This document shows positions 1 to 7,370 of a stretch of 28,856 nt of DNA, piece by piece. Made by a program: the position numbers and the translations under genes. The DNA comes from FEN-1219 sp964457725. Lineage in GTDB: Bacteria > Pseudomonadota > Gammaproteobacteria > Steroidobacterales > Rariloculaceae. The stretch spans positions 1 through 28,856 of the forward strand of contig CAYWGQ010000023.1 of NCBI GenBank assembly GCA_964457725.1. The letters run 5' to 3'. How positions within the stretch are numbered: position 1 is the stretch's first letter; the number at the start of each line of letters is the position of its first letter. A model generated the notes under the pieces. The model did not search any database. It saw nothing but the letters and a program-made list of their open reading frames with translations, and was not told the origin of the DNA.

Positions 1-1711
1 CGACCGTGTCCTCGACGAGCACGACGGTGCCGAACGCGCCCTTGCCGATCTTCTGGATGAACTCGTAGCGGCCCTCGATCAGGTCGCCGCGCTTCAGCGC
101 GTTGACGTCGATCGTCGCGGCCTCGGGCTTCGGCGCGATGTCGGCGCCCTCGATCAGCAACGTCCGCGCCGCGGAGGTCTCCGCGGTCGTCGGCGGCCGC
201 GGCGCCTCGGCGGGAGGCGGGGCCGGCGGGGGCGTGCCGAGCGTCGGGCCGAGCGTGCCGGTCTGGCTGAAGCGGCCGCTCTGGGTTAGGCGTCCTTCGA
301 GCTTCTGCAGCGCCTTCGACGCGGCGCGCGCGACCGTCTCGTCCTCGATCGAGGCGTACGGATAGAGCTGCGTGCGGACGGCCTCCGCGTACTGCTCGCC
401 GGCGAGCTGCGCGGCGGCGCTGATCGCCGCGATCTTGATGTCCTTCTCCGGCCGCTGCAGGAACGCGAGCACGCGCTCGAGCACGCGGTGGTCGCCGAGC
501 TTGCCGAGGGCGTTGAGCGCGACCGGCACGGAGCGGCCGTTGCGCTCGAGCATCTTCAGGATCGCTGGGACGGCCTTGGCGTCGCCGATCTCGGCGAGCG
601 CGTCCGCAGCGCGCTCGCTGACCCACCAGTCCGGATCGGCGGTCGCCGCGATCAGGTGATCGACGGCGCGCTTGTCGCGGCAGGTGTTCAGGATCTCGAT
701 CGCCGCGCGGCGGATGTTCTCGTCCTTGTCCTTGATCAGCTCGAGGACGGCGTCGACGACGCGCGGGCCGCCGATGCGGGCGAGCGCGTCGGACGCGCGC
801 GAGCGCACCCACCAGTCCTCGTCCGCCACGGCCTCGAGCAGGTATTTCACGCTGCTGGTCGTCCCGATCTCGTTCAGGATCTCGACCGCCGCGCGCCGCG
901 AGAATTCGTTCTCGTCCTTCAGCGCCGGGATCAGGTGCTTCACCGTCTCCGGGTCGTTGCGCGCGATGATGACCTCGACCGCCTTGTTCATGATGTCGAC
1001 GTCGGCGTCGATCAGCAGACGGCAAACCGCGGCGATGTCGATCTTGCCCTTCGAGCGCGCGATGCCGGCGAGTGCGGCCTGGCGCACCATCTTGTTCGTG
1101 TCCTTCAGCTGCTCCTGAAGCGTGCTGCTCACCTCCGGCGTATCGAAGCGCGCGAGCAGGTTGATCAGGTGCATCTTGACGATCGGGTCCTTCCCGTCGA
1201 GGCGGGTGAGCAGATCCGGGACGAGCTCCGGCGTCGCGATCTCCTCGAGCAGCTTGAATAGCGCCCCCTTCTCGTTCGGCGGCAGGTAGTAGACCTGGCC
1301 GAGCAGCTGGCGGACGTTCAGCCGCTCCTTGTGGGCCGTGAGGACCTCGATGATCGCGGATTTCGAGTAGTCGTCCTCGCCGAGCATGTCGACGAGCCGG
1401 TTGATGTTGAAACGGCGGCTCGTCGACAGCGCCCAGGCCGTGCCCTTCACCGTTCGCGGATCGGGGTCGGCGAGGCCGCGGGCGATGACCGGCAGCGTCT
1501 TGTCGTTGACGAGGGAGGCGAGAAGCTCGACGTACTCGACGGTCTGGCGCTTGTCGGCCGACGCGATCGCCTCGAGGATTTTCGGCACCGCGCCGTTGCC
1601 GAGCTTGCGGAGCTTTTCGAGCGCCTTCTTGGCGGCGGGGGACGTCGGGTCGGCCTCGTTACGAATTTGCGAGATGAGCCGATCTGCTTGCAGTGCAATC
1701 AGAAAATTCAT
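1..1711 (-). CDS. HEAT-repeat Ser/Thr protein kinase, C-terminus cut by window edge
   Basis: About 570 codons are visible, read leftward from ATG 1711-1709. Residues ~20-470 are a run of HEAT/Armadillo-type helical repeats. Two of them carry the near-identical motifs DEDWWVRSRASDALARIG and DPDWWVSERAADALAEIG. A Pro/Ala-rich linker follows (~485-515). The last ~30 residues begin a eukaryotic-type kinase domain: GRYEFIQKIGKGAFGTVVLV holds the Gly-rich ATP loop. The catalytic lysine, HRD and DFG motifs would lie beyond base 1. From family knowledge, such kinases phosphorylate Ser/Thr on partner proteins, and HEAT arrays serve as binding scaffolds; the substrate is unknown. No transmembrane segment is visible in this part. 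The start has no clear Shine-Dalgarno (SD) sequence. The gene is divergent from apbC. The repeat assignment is firm. The kinase assignment rests on the loop motif alone. Confidence 0.85.
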   Translation of the reverse strand, partial: MNFLIALQADRLISQIRNEADPTSPAAKKALEKLRKLGNGAVPKILEAIASADKRQTVEYVELLASLVNDKTLPVIARGLADPDPRTVKGTAWALSTSRRFNINRLVDMLGEDDYSKSAIIEVLTAHKERLNVRQLLGQVYYLPPNEKGALFKLLEEIATPELVPDLLTRLDGKDPIVKMHLINLLARFDTPEVSSTLQEQLKDTNKMVRQAALAGIARSKGKIDIAAVCRLLIDADVDIMNKAVEVIIARNDPETVKHLIPALKDENEFSRRAAVEILNEIGTTSSVKYLLEAVADEDWWVRSRASDALARIGGPRVVDAVLELIKDKDENIRRAAIEILNTCRDKRAVDHLIAATADPDWWVSERAADALAEIGDAKAVPAILKMLERNGRSVPVALNALGKLGDHRVLERVLAFLQRPEKDIKIAAISAAAQLAGEQYAEAVRTQLYPYASIEDETVARAASKALQKLEGRLTQSGRFSQTGTLGPTLGTPPPAPPPAEAPRPPTTAETSAARTLLIEGADIAPKPEAATIDVNALKRGDLIEGRYEFIQKIGKGAFGTVVLVEDTV

Positions 1712-1808
1712 AGCGTCGGGAGCGGCCCCGTATCCGAGTCCCAATAGGCCCCACAAAGGTCGCGGACAGGGCGCACGAGCTGCCGCGATAAAACATAACG
1801 GCGGGGCA

Positions 1809-1814
1809 ATTATG
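1809..1814 (-). promoter_or_regulatory. possible -10 element for the HEAT-kinase gene
   Basis: On the minus strand this reads CATAAT, five of six matches to TATAAT, about 100 bases upstream of the ATG at 1711 in the most AT-rich part of the divergent intergenic region. No convincing -35 is visible, so this is weak. Confidence 0.2.
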
Positions 1815-1906
1815 CCATAGGGTTTTTACCGAAACGTAACTCAGATCACAGGTTTGGCGCTTTTCGCCCCGTCGTTCTCGAGACCGGTCGGAATGCGGCG
1901 TTAGGT

Positions 1907-1912
1907 TACAAT
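1907..1912 (+). promoter_or_regulatory. possible -10 element for apbC
   Basis: TACAAT (five of six matches) lies 34 bases before the apbC start codon, giving a predicted leader of roughly 25-30 bases. No good -35 is visible at 16-18 bases. The 1712-1945 gap otherwise holds no gene. Confidence 0.35.
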
Positions 1913-1945
1913 CATGCGCCCCGACGAGCCCCGCGTGAGCCATCC

Positions 1946-3040
1946 ATGACCGCCGTCACGAAGCCCGACCTCGAGGCGCATCTCGCCAGTTTCGTCCTCG
2001 CGCAGACGGGCCGTCCGCTCGGCGGACCCGGCAGCTCGTTCACGGTCGAGGAACGCGGGGAGCGCTTCGCGGTGGATCTGCGCTTCGGGTTCCCGGTGCA
2101 GCGCAGCGCGCCCGCGATCGAGCATGCGCTCAGAATGCACTGCGACGCGCTCGCGGCCGACCTGCCGATCGACTTCTCGTTCACGAGCGAGATTGCGACC
2201 CACTCGGTGCAGCGCGGGCTGAAGCCGCTCGCCGGCGTGCGCAATCTGATCGCCGTCGCATCGGGCAAGGGCGGGGTCGGAAAGTCGACGGTTGCGGTCA
2301 ATTTCGCGCTCGCGCTCGCGCAGGAGGGCGCCCGCGTCGGCATTCTCGACGCGGACATCTACGGCCCCAGCCAGCCGCGTATGCTCGGCCTTCTCGGCCG
2401 GCGGCCGCGCTCGAACGACGGCAAGACGCTCGAGCCGATCCCGGCGCACGACGTCGTCGCGATGTCGATCGGATTCCTCGTCGCCGACGAGCAGCCGATG
2501 GCCTGGCGAGGGCCGATGGTGACGTCGGCCCTGAATCAGCTGCTGACGCAGACGAACTGGGGCGAGCTCGACTACCTGATCATCGACATGCCGCCCGGCA
2601 CCGGCGACATCCAGCTCACGCTCGCCCAGCGCGTGCCGGTCAGCGGTGCGGTCATCGTGACGACGCCGCAGGACATCGCGCTCGCCGACGCGCGCAAGGG
2701 CCTCGAGATGTTCCAGAAGGTCAGCGTGCCGGTGCTCGGCATCGTCGAGAACATGAGCGTGTTCGTCTGTCCGAACTGCGGGCACGAGGAACGCATCTTC
2801 GGCGAGCGGGGCGGGGAGAACCTGAGCCGCGAGTACGGCCTGCCGCTCCTCGGCCAGCTGCCGCTCGACCGGCGCGTACGCGAAGAAACGGACAGCGGCG
2901 CGCCGACCGTGGTCGCGGAGCCGGACAGCCTGCTCGCGCTCGCGTTCCGCGACGCCGCGCTGCGCGCGGCCGGGGAGCTCGCGGCAAGCGGCAAGGATTA
3001 CAGCCGCCTGTTCCCGAAGATCACCGTCGAGGACAGCTAG
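1946..3040 (+). CDS. apbC: iron-sulfur cluster carrier protein ApbC/Mrp
   Basis: This 364-residue P-loop ATPase of the Mrp/NBP35 family is a cytosolic scaffold that carries Fe-S clusters to apo-proteins. Residues ~1-90 form a small N-terminal domain like the FSCA/DUF59 domain of many Mrp proteins. GKGGVGKST at 107-115 is the deviant Walker A motif. LDADIYGPS (134-142) and IIDMPPGTGD (212-221) are family signatures. CPNC at 275-278 is the CxxC pair that bridges a cluster at the dimer interface. Length and motif order are normal. ATG 1946 is the first start that keeps the full N-terminal domain; the SD is weak. The gene is followed by a REP pair, so it is probably monocistronic. Confidence 0.96.
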   Translation: MTAVTKPDLEAHLASFVLAQTGRPLGGPGSSFTVEERGERFAVDLRFGFPVQRSAPAIEHALRMHCDALAADLPIDFSFTSEIATHSVQRGLKPLAGVRNLIAVASGKGGVGKSTVAVNFALALAQEGARVGILDADIYGPSQPRMLGLLGRRPRSNDGKTLEPIPAHDVVAMSIGFLVADEQPMAWRGPMVTSALNQLLTQTNWGELDYLIIDMPPGTGDIQLTLAQRVPVSGAVIVTTPQDIALADARKGLEMFQKVSVPVLGIVENMSVFVCPNCGHEERIFGERGGENLSREYGLPLLGQLPLDRRVREETDSGAPTVVAEPDSLLALAFRDAALRAAGELAASGKDYSRLFPKITVEDS

Positions 3041-3071
3041 GCCGCAGGCCGCCGCGGCGCAACGCCCTCCG

Positions 3072-3097
3072 GTAGGAGCGGCTGTTCAGCCGCGACC
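3072..3097 (+). repeat. REP palindrome, copy 1
   Basis: GTAGGAGC head followed by GCGGCTG-TT-CAGCCGC. It pairs with the inverted copy at 3136-3160, forming a REPIN-like doublet in the apbC-pyrD gap. Confidence 0.85.
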
Positions 3098-3135
3098 GCC
3101 GCGACGCAACCGGGCGTCGGCGACCCGCGGTAAGA

Positions 3136-3160
3136 GATCGCGGCTGGACAGCCGCTCCTA
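3136..3160 (-). repeat. REP palindrome, copy 2 (inverted)
   Basis: Reverse orientation of copy 1, with GCGGCTG-GA-CAGCCGC then CTCCTAC. With copy 1 it can form a large cruciform or RNA stem just upstream of pyrD. Confidence 0.85.
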
Positions 3161-3184
3161 CGGCGGGGGCGCTGCCCGCCGCCG

Positions 3185-3190
3185 TATACT
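3185..3190 (+). promoter_or_regulatory. possible -10 element for pyrD
   Basis: TATACT (five of six matches) lies only 10 bases before the pyrD ATG, so a transcript from it would have almost no leader. No -35 is recognisable. Confidence 0.3.
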
Positions 3191-3200
3191 GCCGTCGCCG

Positions 3201-4262
3201 ATGCGCGCCTTGTCGTCACTCGTCTCCACCGTCGGACTCCCGCTGCTGCTGCGCCTCGAGCCCGAGCTCGCCCATTCGCTCGCGTTGCGTGCCGCGGGGC
3301 TGCTGCGGCACGCGTGGCCGCCGATCGACGCGCCCGCGGAGCTCGCGGTCGAATGCGCGGGCCTCGAGTTCGCGCATCCCGTCGGGCTCGCGGCCGGGTT
3401 CGACAAGGACGGCGATCACGTCGATGCGCTCGGTGCGATGGGCTTCAGCCACATCGAGGTCGGCACCGTCACGCCCGTGCCGCAGCCCGGCAATCCGCGG
3501 CCGAGAATCGCGCGCCTGCGGCGTGCGCGGGCGATCGTCAATCGGATGGGCTTCAACAGCAAGGGCGTCGACCACGTCGTCCGGCGGCTCGAGCGCAGGA
3601 CCTACCGAGGCGTCGTCGGCGTCAGCATCGGCAAGAACGCGGCGACGCCGCTCGACGAGGCCGTCGGCGATTACCTGCACTGCCTGCGCGCCGTGTACCC
3701 GGTCGCCGACTACGTCGCCGTCAACGTCTCCTCGCCGAATACGCCGCGCCTGCGCGAGCTGCAGAGCGCATCCGAGCTGCTCCGGCTGATCGCGCCGCTC
3801 GAAGCGGAGAGGGAACGCCTCGCTGTGCTCCACGGCCGGCGCGCGCCGATCTTCGTGAAGGTGTCGCCGGATCTGTCGGACGACGCGCTCGACGCGTTCG
3901 CGCGCGAGATCGCGAGCCTCGAGGTCGACGGCGTGATCGCGACAAACAGCACCGTCGACCTCGGCGGCCTCGACGTGCCGGCCGGGCTCGAGGGCGGCGG
4001 ATTGAGCGGCGAGCCGCTCCACCGGCGGTCGACGGCCGTCATCGCGCGACTGCGGGCGGCGCTCGGGCCGAGCGTGCCAATCATCGGCGTCGGCGGCATC
4101 ACGACGCCGGAGCGCGCGCTCGAGACGCTTGCCGCCGGAGCGAACCTCGTGCAGCTCTACACGGGCTTCGTCTATCGGGGCACCGCGCTGCTCGACGAGA
4201 TCCTCGATGCGCTCCTCGCGCAGCGGGGCGGGCGGGGTGATGCCGGCCCTGGGTGCGGCTAG
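3201..4262 (+). CDS. pyrD: dihydroorotate dehydrogenase (quinone), class 2
   Basis: This 353-residue enzyme oxidises dihydroorotate to orotate in pyrimidine synthesis and passes electrons through FMN to membrane quinone. The N-terminal helices (~1-45), including LPLLLRLEPELAHSLALR, form the membrane-associated quinone tunnel that marks class 2. GLAAGFDKDGD (62-72) starts the FMN barrel. NRMGFNSKG (114-122) and GVSIGKN (140-146) follow. NVSSPNTPRLR (175-185) holds the catalytic serine. ATNSTVDL (247-254) and GVGGI (296-300) bind FMN and phosphate. The C-terminal ~13 residues are Gly-rich and poorly conserved. The TAG stop overlaps the dcd stop on the other strand. Confidence 0.97.
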   Translation: MRALSSLVSTVGLPLLLRLEPELAHSLALRAAGLLRHAWPPIDAPAELAVECAGLEFAHPVGLAAGFDKDGDHVDALGAMGFSHIEVGTVTPVPQPGNPRPRIARLRRARAIVNRMGFNSKGVDHVVRRLERRTYRGVVGVSIGKNAATPLDEAVGDYLHCLRAVYPVADYVAVNVSSPNTPRLRELQSASELLRLIAPLEAERERLAVLHGRRAPIFVKVSPDLSDDALDAFAREIASLEVDGVIATNSTVDLGGLDVPAGLEGGGLSGEPLHRRSTAVIARLRAALGPSVPIIGVGGITTPERALETLAAGANLVQLYTGFVYRGTALLDEILDALLAQRGGRGDAGPGCG

Positions 4263-4828
4263 GCCTTCGGCAGCGTGACGCCGCGCTGGCCCATGTACTT
4301 GCCGTCGCGATCGCGGTACGACGTCTCGCAGACCTCGTCCGACTCGAAGAACAGCATCTGCGCGACGCCCTCGTTCGCGTAGATCTTCGCCGGCAGCGGC
4401 GTCGTGTTCGAGAACTCGAGCGTCACGTGTCCTTCCCACTCGGGCTCGAGCGGCGTCACGTTGACGATCACTCCGCAACGCGCGTACGTGCTCTTCCCGA
4501 GACAGACGATCAGGACGTTGCGCGGCACGCGAAAGTACTCGACGGTGCGCGCGAGCGCGAAGGAGTTCGGCGGGATGATGCAGCAGTCGCCTTTGAAATC
4601 GACGAAGCTCTTCGCGTCGAAGTTCTTCGGGTCGACGATCGTCGTGTTGATGTTCGTGAAGATCTTGAACTCGTCCGCGCAGCGCACGTCGTAACCGTAG
4701 CTCGAGACGCCGTAGGAAATTTTCCGCTCGCCGCTTTCGGTTGCCCGCACCTGCCGCGCCTCGAACGGCTCGATCATCCCGTGCTCGCGCGCCATCCGCG
4801 TAATCCAGCGGTCCGATTTGATGGTCAT
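4259..4828 (-). CDS. dcd: dCTP deaminase
   Basis: This 189-residue enzyme deaminates dCTP to dUTP, the main bacterial source of dUMP for thymidylate. Visible family motifs are SSYGYDVRC (42-50), GKSTYARCGV (111-120) with the phosphate-contacting Ser/Arg, and TPLEPEWEGHVTLEFSN (125-141). Glu138 sits at the position of the catalytic glutamate of the E. coli enzyme. NEGVAQMLF follows. Length matches the family. ATG 4828 is preceded by AGGA seven bases upstream. The gene lies 40 bases after DUF3108 on the same strand, so it may be the last gene of the purM-purN-DUF3108 transcript or have its own promoter. It converges on pyrD with a four-base overlap. Confidence 0.97.
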   Translation of the reverse strand: MTIKSDRWITRMAREHGMIEPFEARQVRATESGERKISYGVSSYGYDVRCADEFKIFTNINTTIVDPKNFDAKSFVDFKGDCCIIPPNSFALARTVEYFRVPRNVLIVCLGKSTYARCGVIVNVTPLEPEWEGHVTLEFSNTTPLPAKIYANEGVAQMLFFESDEVCETSYRDRDGKYMGQRGVTLPKA

Positions 4829-4857
4829 CTGCGATCCTGAAGTTGGAGTTGTCCGGC

Positions 4858-4879
4858 GCGGGCGCCGGTCAGCGCCCGC
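4858..4879 (-). other. GC hairpin at the DUF3108 stop codon
   Basis: GCGGGCGC (4858-4865) and GCGCCCGC (4872-4879) form a perfect 8-bp stem with a 6-base loop. The DUF3108 stop codon is in that loop. No U-tract follows on the minus-strand transcript, so it may slow or partly stop transcription before dcd rather than end it. Confidence 0.3.
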
Positions 4880-5600
4880 CGAGCCCGGCGACCGACTCGA
4901 GCACGAGCGCGGTGCGCGTCTCGCCGTCGCGGCGCTGCTCGATTCGCACCGGCAGGTGCCCGAGCGACGGGGCGAGCCATAGCCAGGTCTCCCGTGAGGA
5001 GCCTTCGCGGCGCTGCACGTACACGACCGTATCGAGCGGGCCGAGCGCCGTGCGGACGGCCTCCGTTCCGCTCGCCGCGCACTCGTACTCGTCGACCGAG
5101 TCCTCGTCCGCGAGCCGGTAGCGGCCCGGCGTTCGGCCGGCCTCGAGGTCGAGCATCAGCTGCACTTGGAGGCTGCCGCGGTCGAGCACGCCGTCGGCGA
5201 GCGCGATCTCCCGCTCTCCGTCCGCCGCGCGGGCGAGCGCGACGCCGCGCTCCCAGTCGAACGCGAGCTCGTAGTTGTCGTCGCCGCGGCGGCTGCCGTC
5301 CTCGTAACGGTACGCGAGCGGCTTCAGGCTCGCGCCGTCGACGGCGAACGCGCTCTCCTCGATCGCCGGGTTCGGGTTCGCGAGCCGCAGCAGTCCCTTG
5401 ACCGTCGTGTGCGACGCGAACACGTGCGCGCCGCGCTCGGCATCGAAGCGGAGGCTGTGCTCGGAGCGGCCGACGTTGCGGCCCTTGTACTCGACCTCGT
5501 AGACGGCGCGGTAGGCCGGGAGCACCTCGCCGTCTTGCGCATGAGCCGCCGCCCCTAGCAACGGCAGCAGTGCCGCGACGCGTGCGATTCGGGCGATCAC
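4869..5600 (-). CDS. DUF3108 periplasmic protein
   Basis: This 243-residue protein has an N-terminal signal peptide (residues ~1-22, hydrophobic core VAALLPLLGAAAHAQ, likely cleaved after AHA). It is therefore probably periplasmic. The remainder matches the DUF3108 beta-rich fold: YRAVYEVEYKGRNVGRSEHS early, LMLDLEAG mid-protein, and TWLWLAPSLGHLPVRIEQ near the end. Proteins of this family often sit next to purN in gammaproteobacteria; no biochemical role is established to my knowledge. The GTG start overlaps the purN TGA as GTGA. GGAGG seven bases upstream, inside the purN end, gives a very good ribosome site, so coupled translation is likely. Confidence 0.88.
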   Translation of the reverse strand: MIARIARVAALLPLLGAAAHAQDGEVLPAYRAVYEVEYKGRNVGRSEHSLRFDAERGAHVFASHTTVKGLLRLANPNPAIEESAFAVDGASLKPLAYRYEDGSRRGDDNYELAFDWERGVALARAADGEREIALADGVLDRGSLQVQLMLDLEAGRTPGRYRLADEDSVDEYECAASGTEAVRTALGPLDTVVYVQRREGSSRETWLWLAPSLGHLPVRIEQRRDGETRTALVLESVAGLGGR

Positions 5601-6256
5601 TTGTCGGCCTCCACGACGACGGGCTCGGCGAGCGGCTTGCCGTCGAGCACCGCGACGTCGCCTTCTTGCGCGAGCCGGCCCGCGAGGAACCAGCCGACCG
5701 CGCGCGGCAGCACGATGTGCTCGCCGACGTGGACGCGGCTCGCGAGCGTCTCCGGGGTGTCCTCCGGCCGCACCGCAAGGCGGTACTGGACGACGCGCGG
5801 CCCGGCGTCGAGCTCGGGCGTGACGAAGTGCACCGTGCAGCCGTGCCAGCGATCGCCCGCCTCGAGCACGCGGCGGTGCGTGTCGAGCCCGCGATACTTC
5901 GGCAAGAGCGACGGATGGATGTTCAGCATCCGCCCGGCGAACCGGGCGAGCACCGGCCCGCGGAGAATGCGCATGAAGCCCGCGAACACGACCAGGGCCG
6001 GATCACGCCGCTCGAGCTCGGCGAGCAGCGCGGCCTCGAATGCCGTGCGGTCCGCGTGCTCGGCCGGCCGGATGCAAACCGCCTCGACGTTCGCGCGCCG
6101 CGCCCGCTCGAGGCCGCGCGCGTCCGGGCGGTCGCTGACGACGAGCCCGACGCGGCCGCCGAGCGTGCCTGCCGCCGCCGCATCGAGCAGCGCCTGGAGG
6201 TTCGTGCCCTCGCCGGAGATCAGCACCGCGATCTCGCGGGACGGGCTCGTCTGCAC
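5597..6256 (-). CDS. purN: phosphoribosylglycinamide formyltransferase (GART)
   Basis: The enzyme transfers formyl from 10-formyl-THF to GAR in the third step of purine synthesis. With the GTG start at 6256 it has 219 residues, close to the family's ~210-220. IAVLISGEGTNLQALL (9-24) is the phosphate-binding start of the fold. FAGFMRIL (91-98) follows. MLNIHPSLLPKYRG (110-123) contains catalytic Asn112 and His114. TPELDAGP (146-153) contains catalytic Asp150. Start choice is open: an in-frame TTG at 6271 would overlap the purM stop as TTGA and has GGTGGTG just upstream, adding five residues. The gene is directly downstream of purM, the usual operon order. Confidence 0.95.
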   Translation of the reverse strand: MQTSPSREIAVLISGEGTNLQALLDAAAAGTLGGRVGLVVSDRPDARGLERARRANVEAVCIRPAEHADRTAFEAALLAELERRDPALVVFAGFMRILRGPVLARFAGRMLNIHPSLLPKYRGLDTHRRVLEAGDRWHGCTVHFVTPELDAGPRVVQYRLAVRPEDTPETLASRVHVGEHIVLPRAVGWFLAGRLAQEGDVAVLDGKPLAEPVVVEADK

Positions 6257-6267
6257 GGCTGCGCGGC

Positions 6268-7296
6268 TCAACGGATCACCACCCGCTGCTCGGCGTCCGG
6301 CACGACGGTGCCGATCCTGAAGGCTTGCTCGTCGTGCGCCGCGAGCTCCGCGAGCGCCGGATCGGCATCGGCGGCGGCAACGATCACGACCATCCCGATG
6401 CCGCAATTGAACGTACGGTGCATCTCGGCGCGCGGCACGCCGGCCCGGGCGAGCCAGCCGAAGACGGCGGGCTCGGGCCATTGCGTCGAGTCGAGCTCGA
6501 CGCCGAGCCCCGCGGGCAGCACGCGCGGAATATTCTCGAGCAGGCCGCCGCCGGTGATGTGCGCGAGGCCTTTGACCGCGACCGCGCGGAAGAGCGGGAG
6601 CAGCGAGCGGGCGTAGATCCTCGTCGGCACCAGGAGCTGCTCGATCAGCGGCCGCCCGTCGAGGAGCTGCGCGGCCCCGTGCGGATCGCGCTCGAGCACG
6701 CGCCGGATCAGCGAGAAGCCGTTCGAGTGCGGCCCGGACGACGCGAGGCCGAGCACGGCGTCGCCGGCTCCGATGCCGCTGCCGTCGATGATGCGCTCCC
6801 GCTCGACGATGCCGACGCAGAACCCGGCGAGGTCGTACTCGCCGGGGGCGTGCATCCCCGGATGCTCGGCCGTCTCGCCGCCGAGCAGCGCCGCGCCGGC
6901 GAGCTCGCAGCCGCGCGCGATGCCCTTGATCACGCGCTCGGCGACCGCGACGTCGAGGCGCGGCGTCGCGTAGTAGTCGAGGAAGAACAGCGGCTCCGCG
7001 CCTTGCACGAGCACGTCGTTCGCGCACATCGCGACGAGGTCGATGCCGATCTCGTCGTGCGCGTCGAACTCGATCGCGAGCTTCAGCTTCGTGCCGACGC
7101 CGTCGGCGCCCGCGACGAGCACGGGCTCGCGGAAGCCGGCCGGCACGCGGAACAGCCCGCCGAAGCCGCCGATCCCGCCGAGGACCTCCGGCCGCTCCGT
7201 GCGCTTGACGGCGCCCTTGATGCGCTCGACCAGCTCGTCCCCCGCGTCGATGTCGACACCGGCTGCTTTGTAGGTCAAATGGCCTTCGGACGTCAT
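6268..7296 (-). CDS. purM: phosphoribosylformylglycinamidine cyclo-ligase (AIR synthetase)
   Basis: This 342-residue ATP-dependent enzyme closes the imidazole ring of AIR in purine synthesis. TYKAAGVDIDAGDELV (8-23), VLGGIGGFGGLF (38-49), AGADGVGTKLKLA (62-74), DLVAMCANDVLVQGAEPLFF (86-105) and LLGGETAEHPGMH (137-149) are family signatures. VKGLAHITGGGLLENIPRVL marks the C-terminal half. The open frame continues upstream to 7362, but the extra 22 residues are unlike the family and cover the promoter region. ATG 7296 is therefore preferred, although its SD is poor. It heads the minus-strand run with purN. Confidence 0.97.
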   Translation of the reverse strand: MTSEGHLTYKAAGVDIDAGDELVERIKGAVKRTERPEVLGGIGGFGGLFRVPAGFREPVLVAGADGVGTKLKLAIEFDAHDEIGIDLVAMCANDVLVQGAEPLFFLDYYATPRLDVAVAERVIKGIARGCELAGAALLGGETAEHPGMHAPGEYDLAGFCVGIVERERIIDGSGIGAGDAVLGLASSGPHSNGFSLIRRVLERDPHGAAQLLDGRPLIEQLLVPTRIYARSLLPLFRAVAVKGLAHITGGGLLENIPRVLPAGLGVELDSTQWPEPAVFGWLARAGVPRAEMHRTFNCGIGMVVIVAAADADPALAELAAHDEQAFRIGTVVPDAEQRVVIR

Positions 7297-7335
7297 GGGC
7301 TGCAGCTCGAGGCGGGGCGGGCGGATTGCGGTGGC

Positions 7336-7342
7336 TATAATA
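7336..7342. promoter_or_regulatory. overlapping divergent -10 elements, purM / DUF2066
   Basis: The plus strand reads TATAAT at 7336-7341, a perfect -10 that would give a ~23-base leader for DUF2066. The minus strand reads TATTAT over 7337-7342 (five of six), giving a ~34-base leader for purM. No strong -35 is visible on either side. Confidence 0.5.
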
Positions 7343-7370
7343 AGCGACCCTCGGCCGATCATACACAGCG

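Noticed and set aside
488..1261. Long plus-strand open frame of 257 codons
   Set aside because: It is antisense to the HEAT repeats. Its product is a monotonous Arg/Asp/Val string typical of high-GC shadow frames, and the minus-strand frame has clear repeats and a kinase motif.
1826..1839. TTAC-N6-GTAA inverted repeat and a nearby TGTGA half-site in the apbC gap
   Set aside because: The arms are only four bases, and the second half of a CRP-like site is missing. Chance is a sufficient explanation for a short palindrome in this AT-richer patch.
3216..4478. Minus-strand open frame of 420 codons
   Set aside because: It is antisense to pyrD and overlaps dcd; the composition is shadow-like and pyrD has all catalytic motifs.
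7297..7362. Extension of purM to ATG 7362
   Set aside because: It would put the divergent promoter inside the coding region, and the added residues are not conserved in the family.
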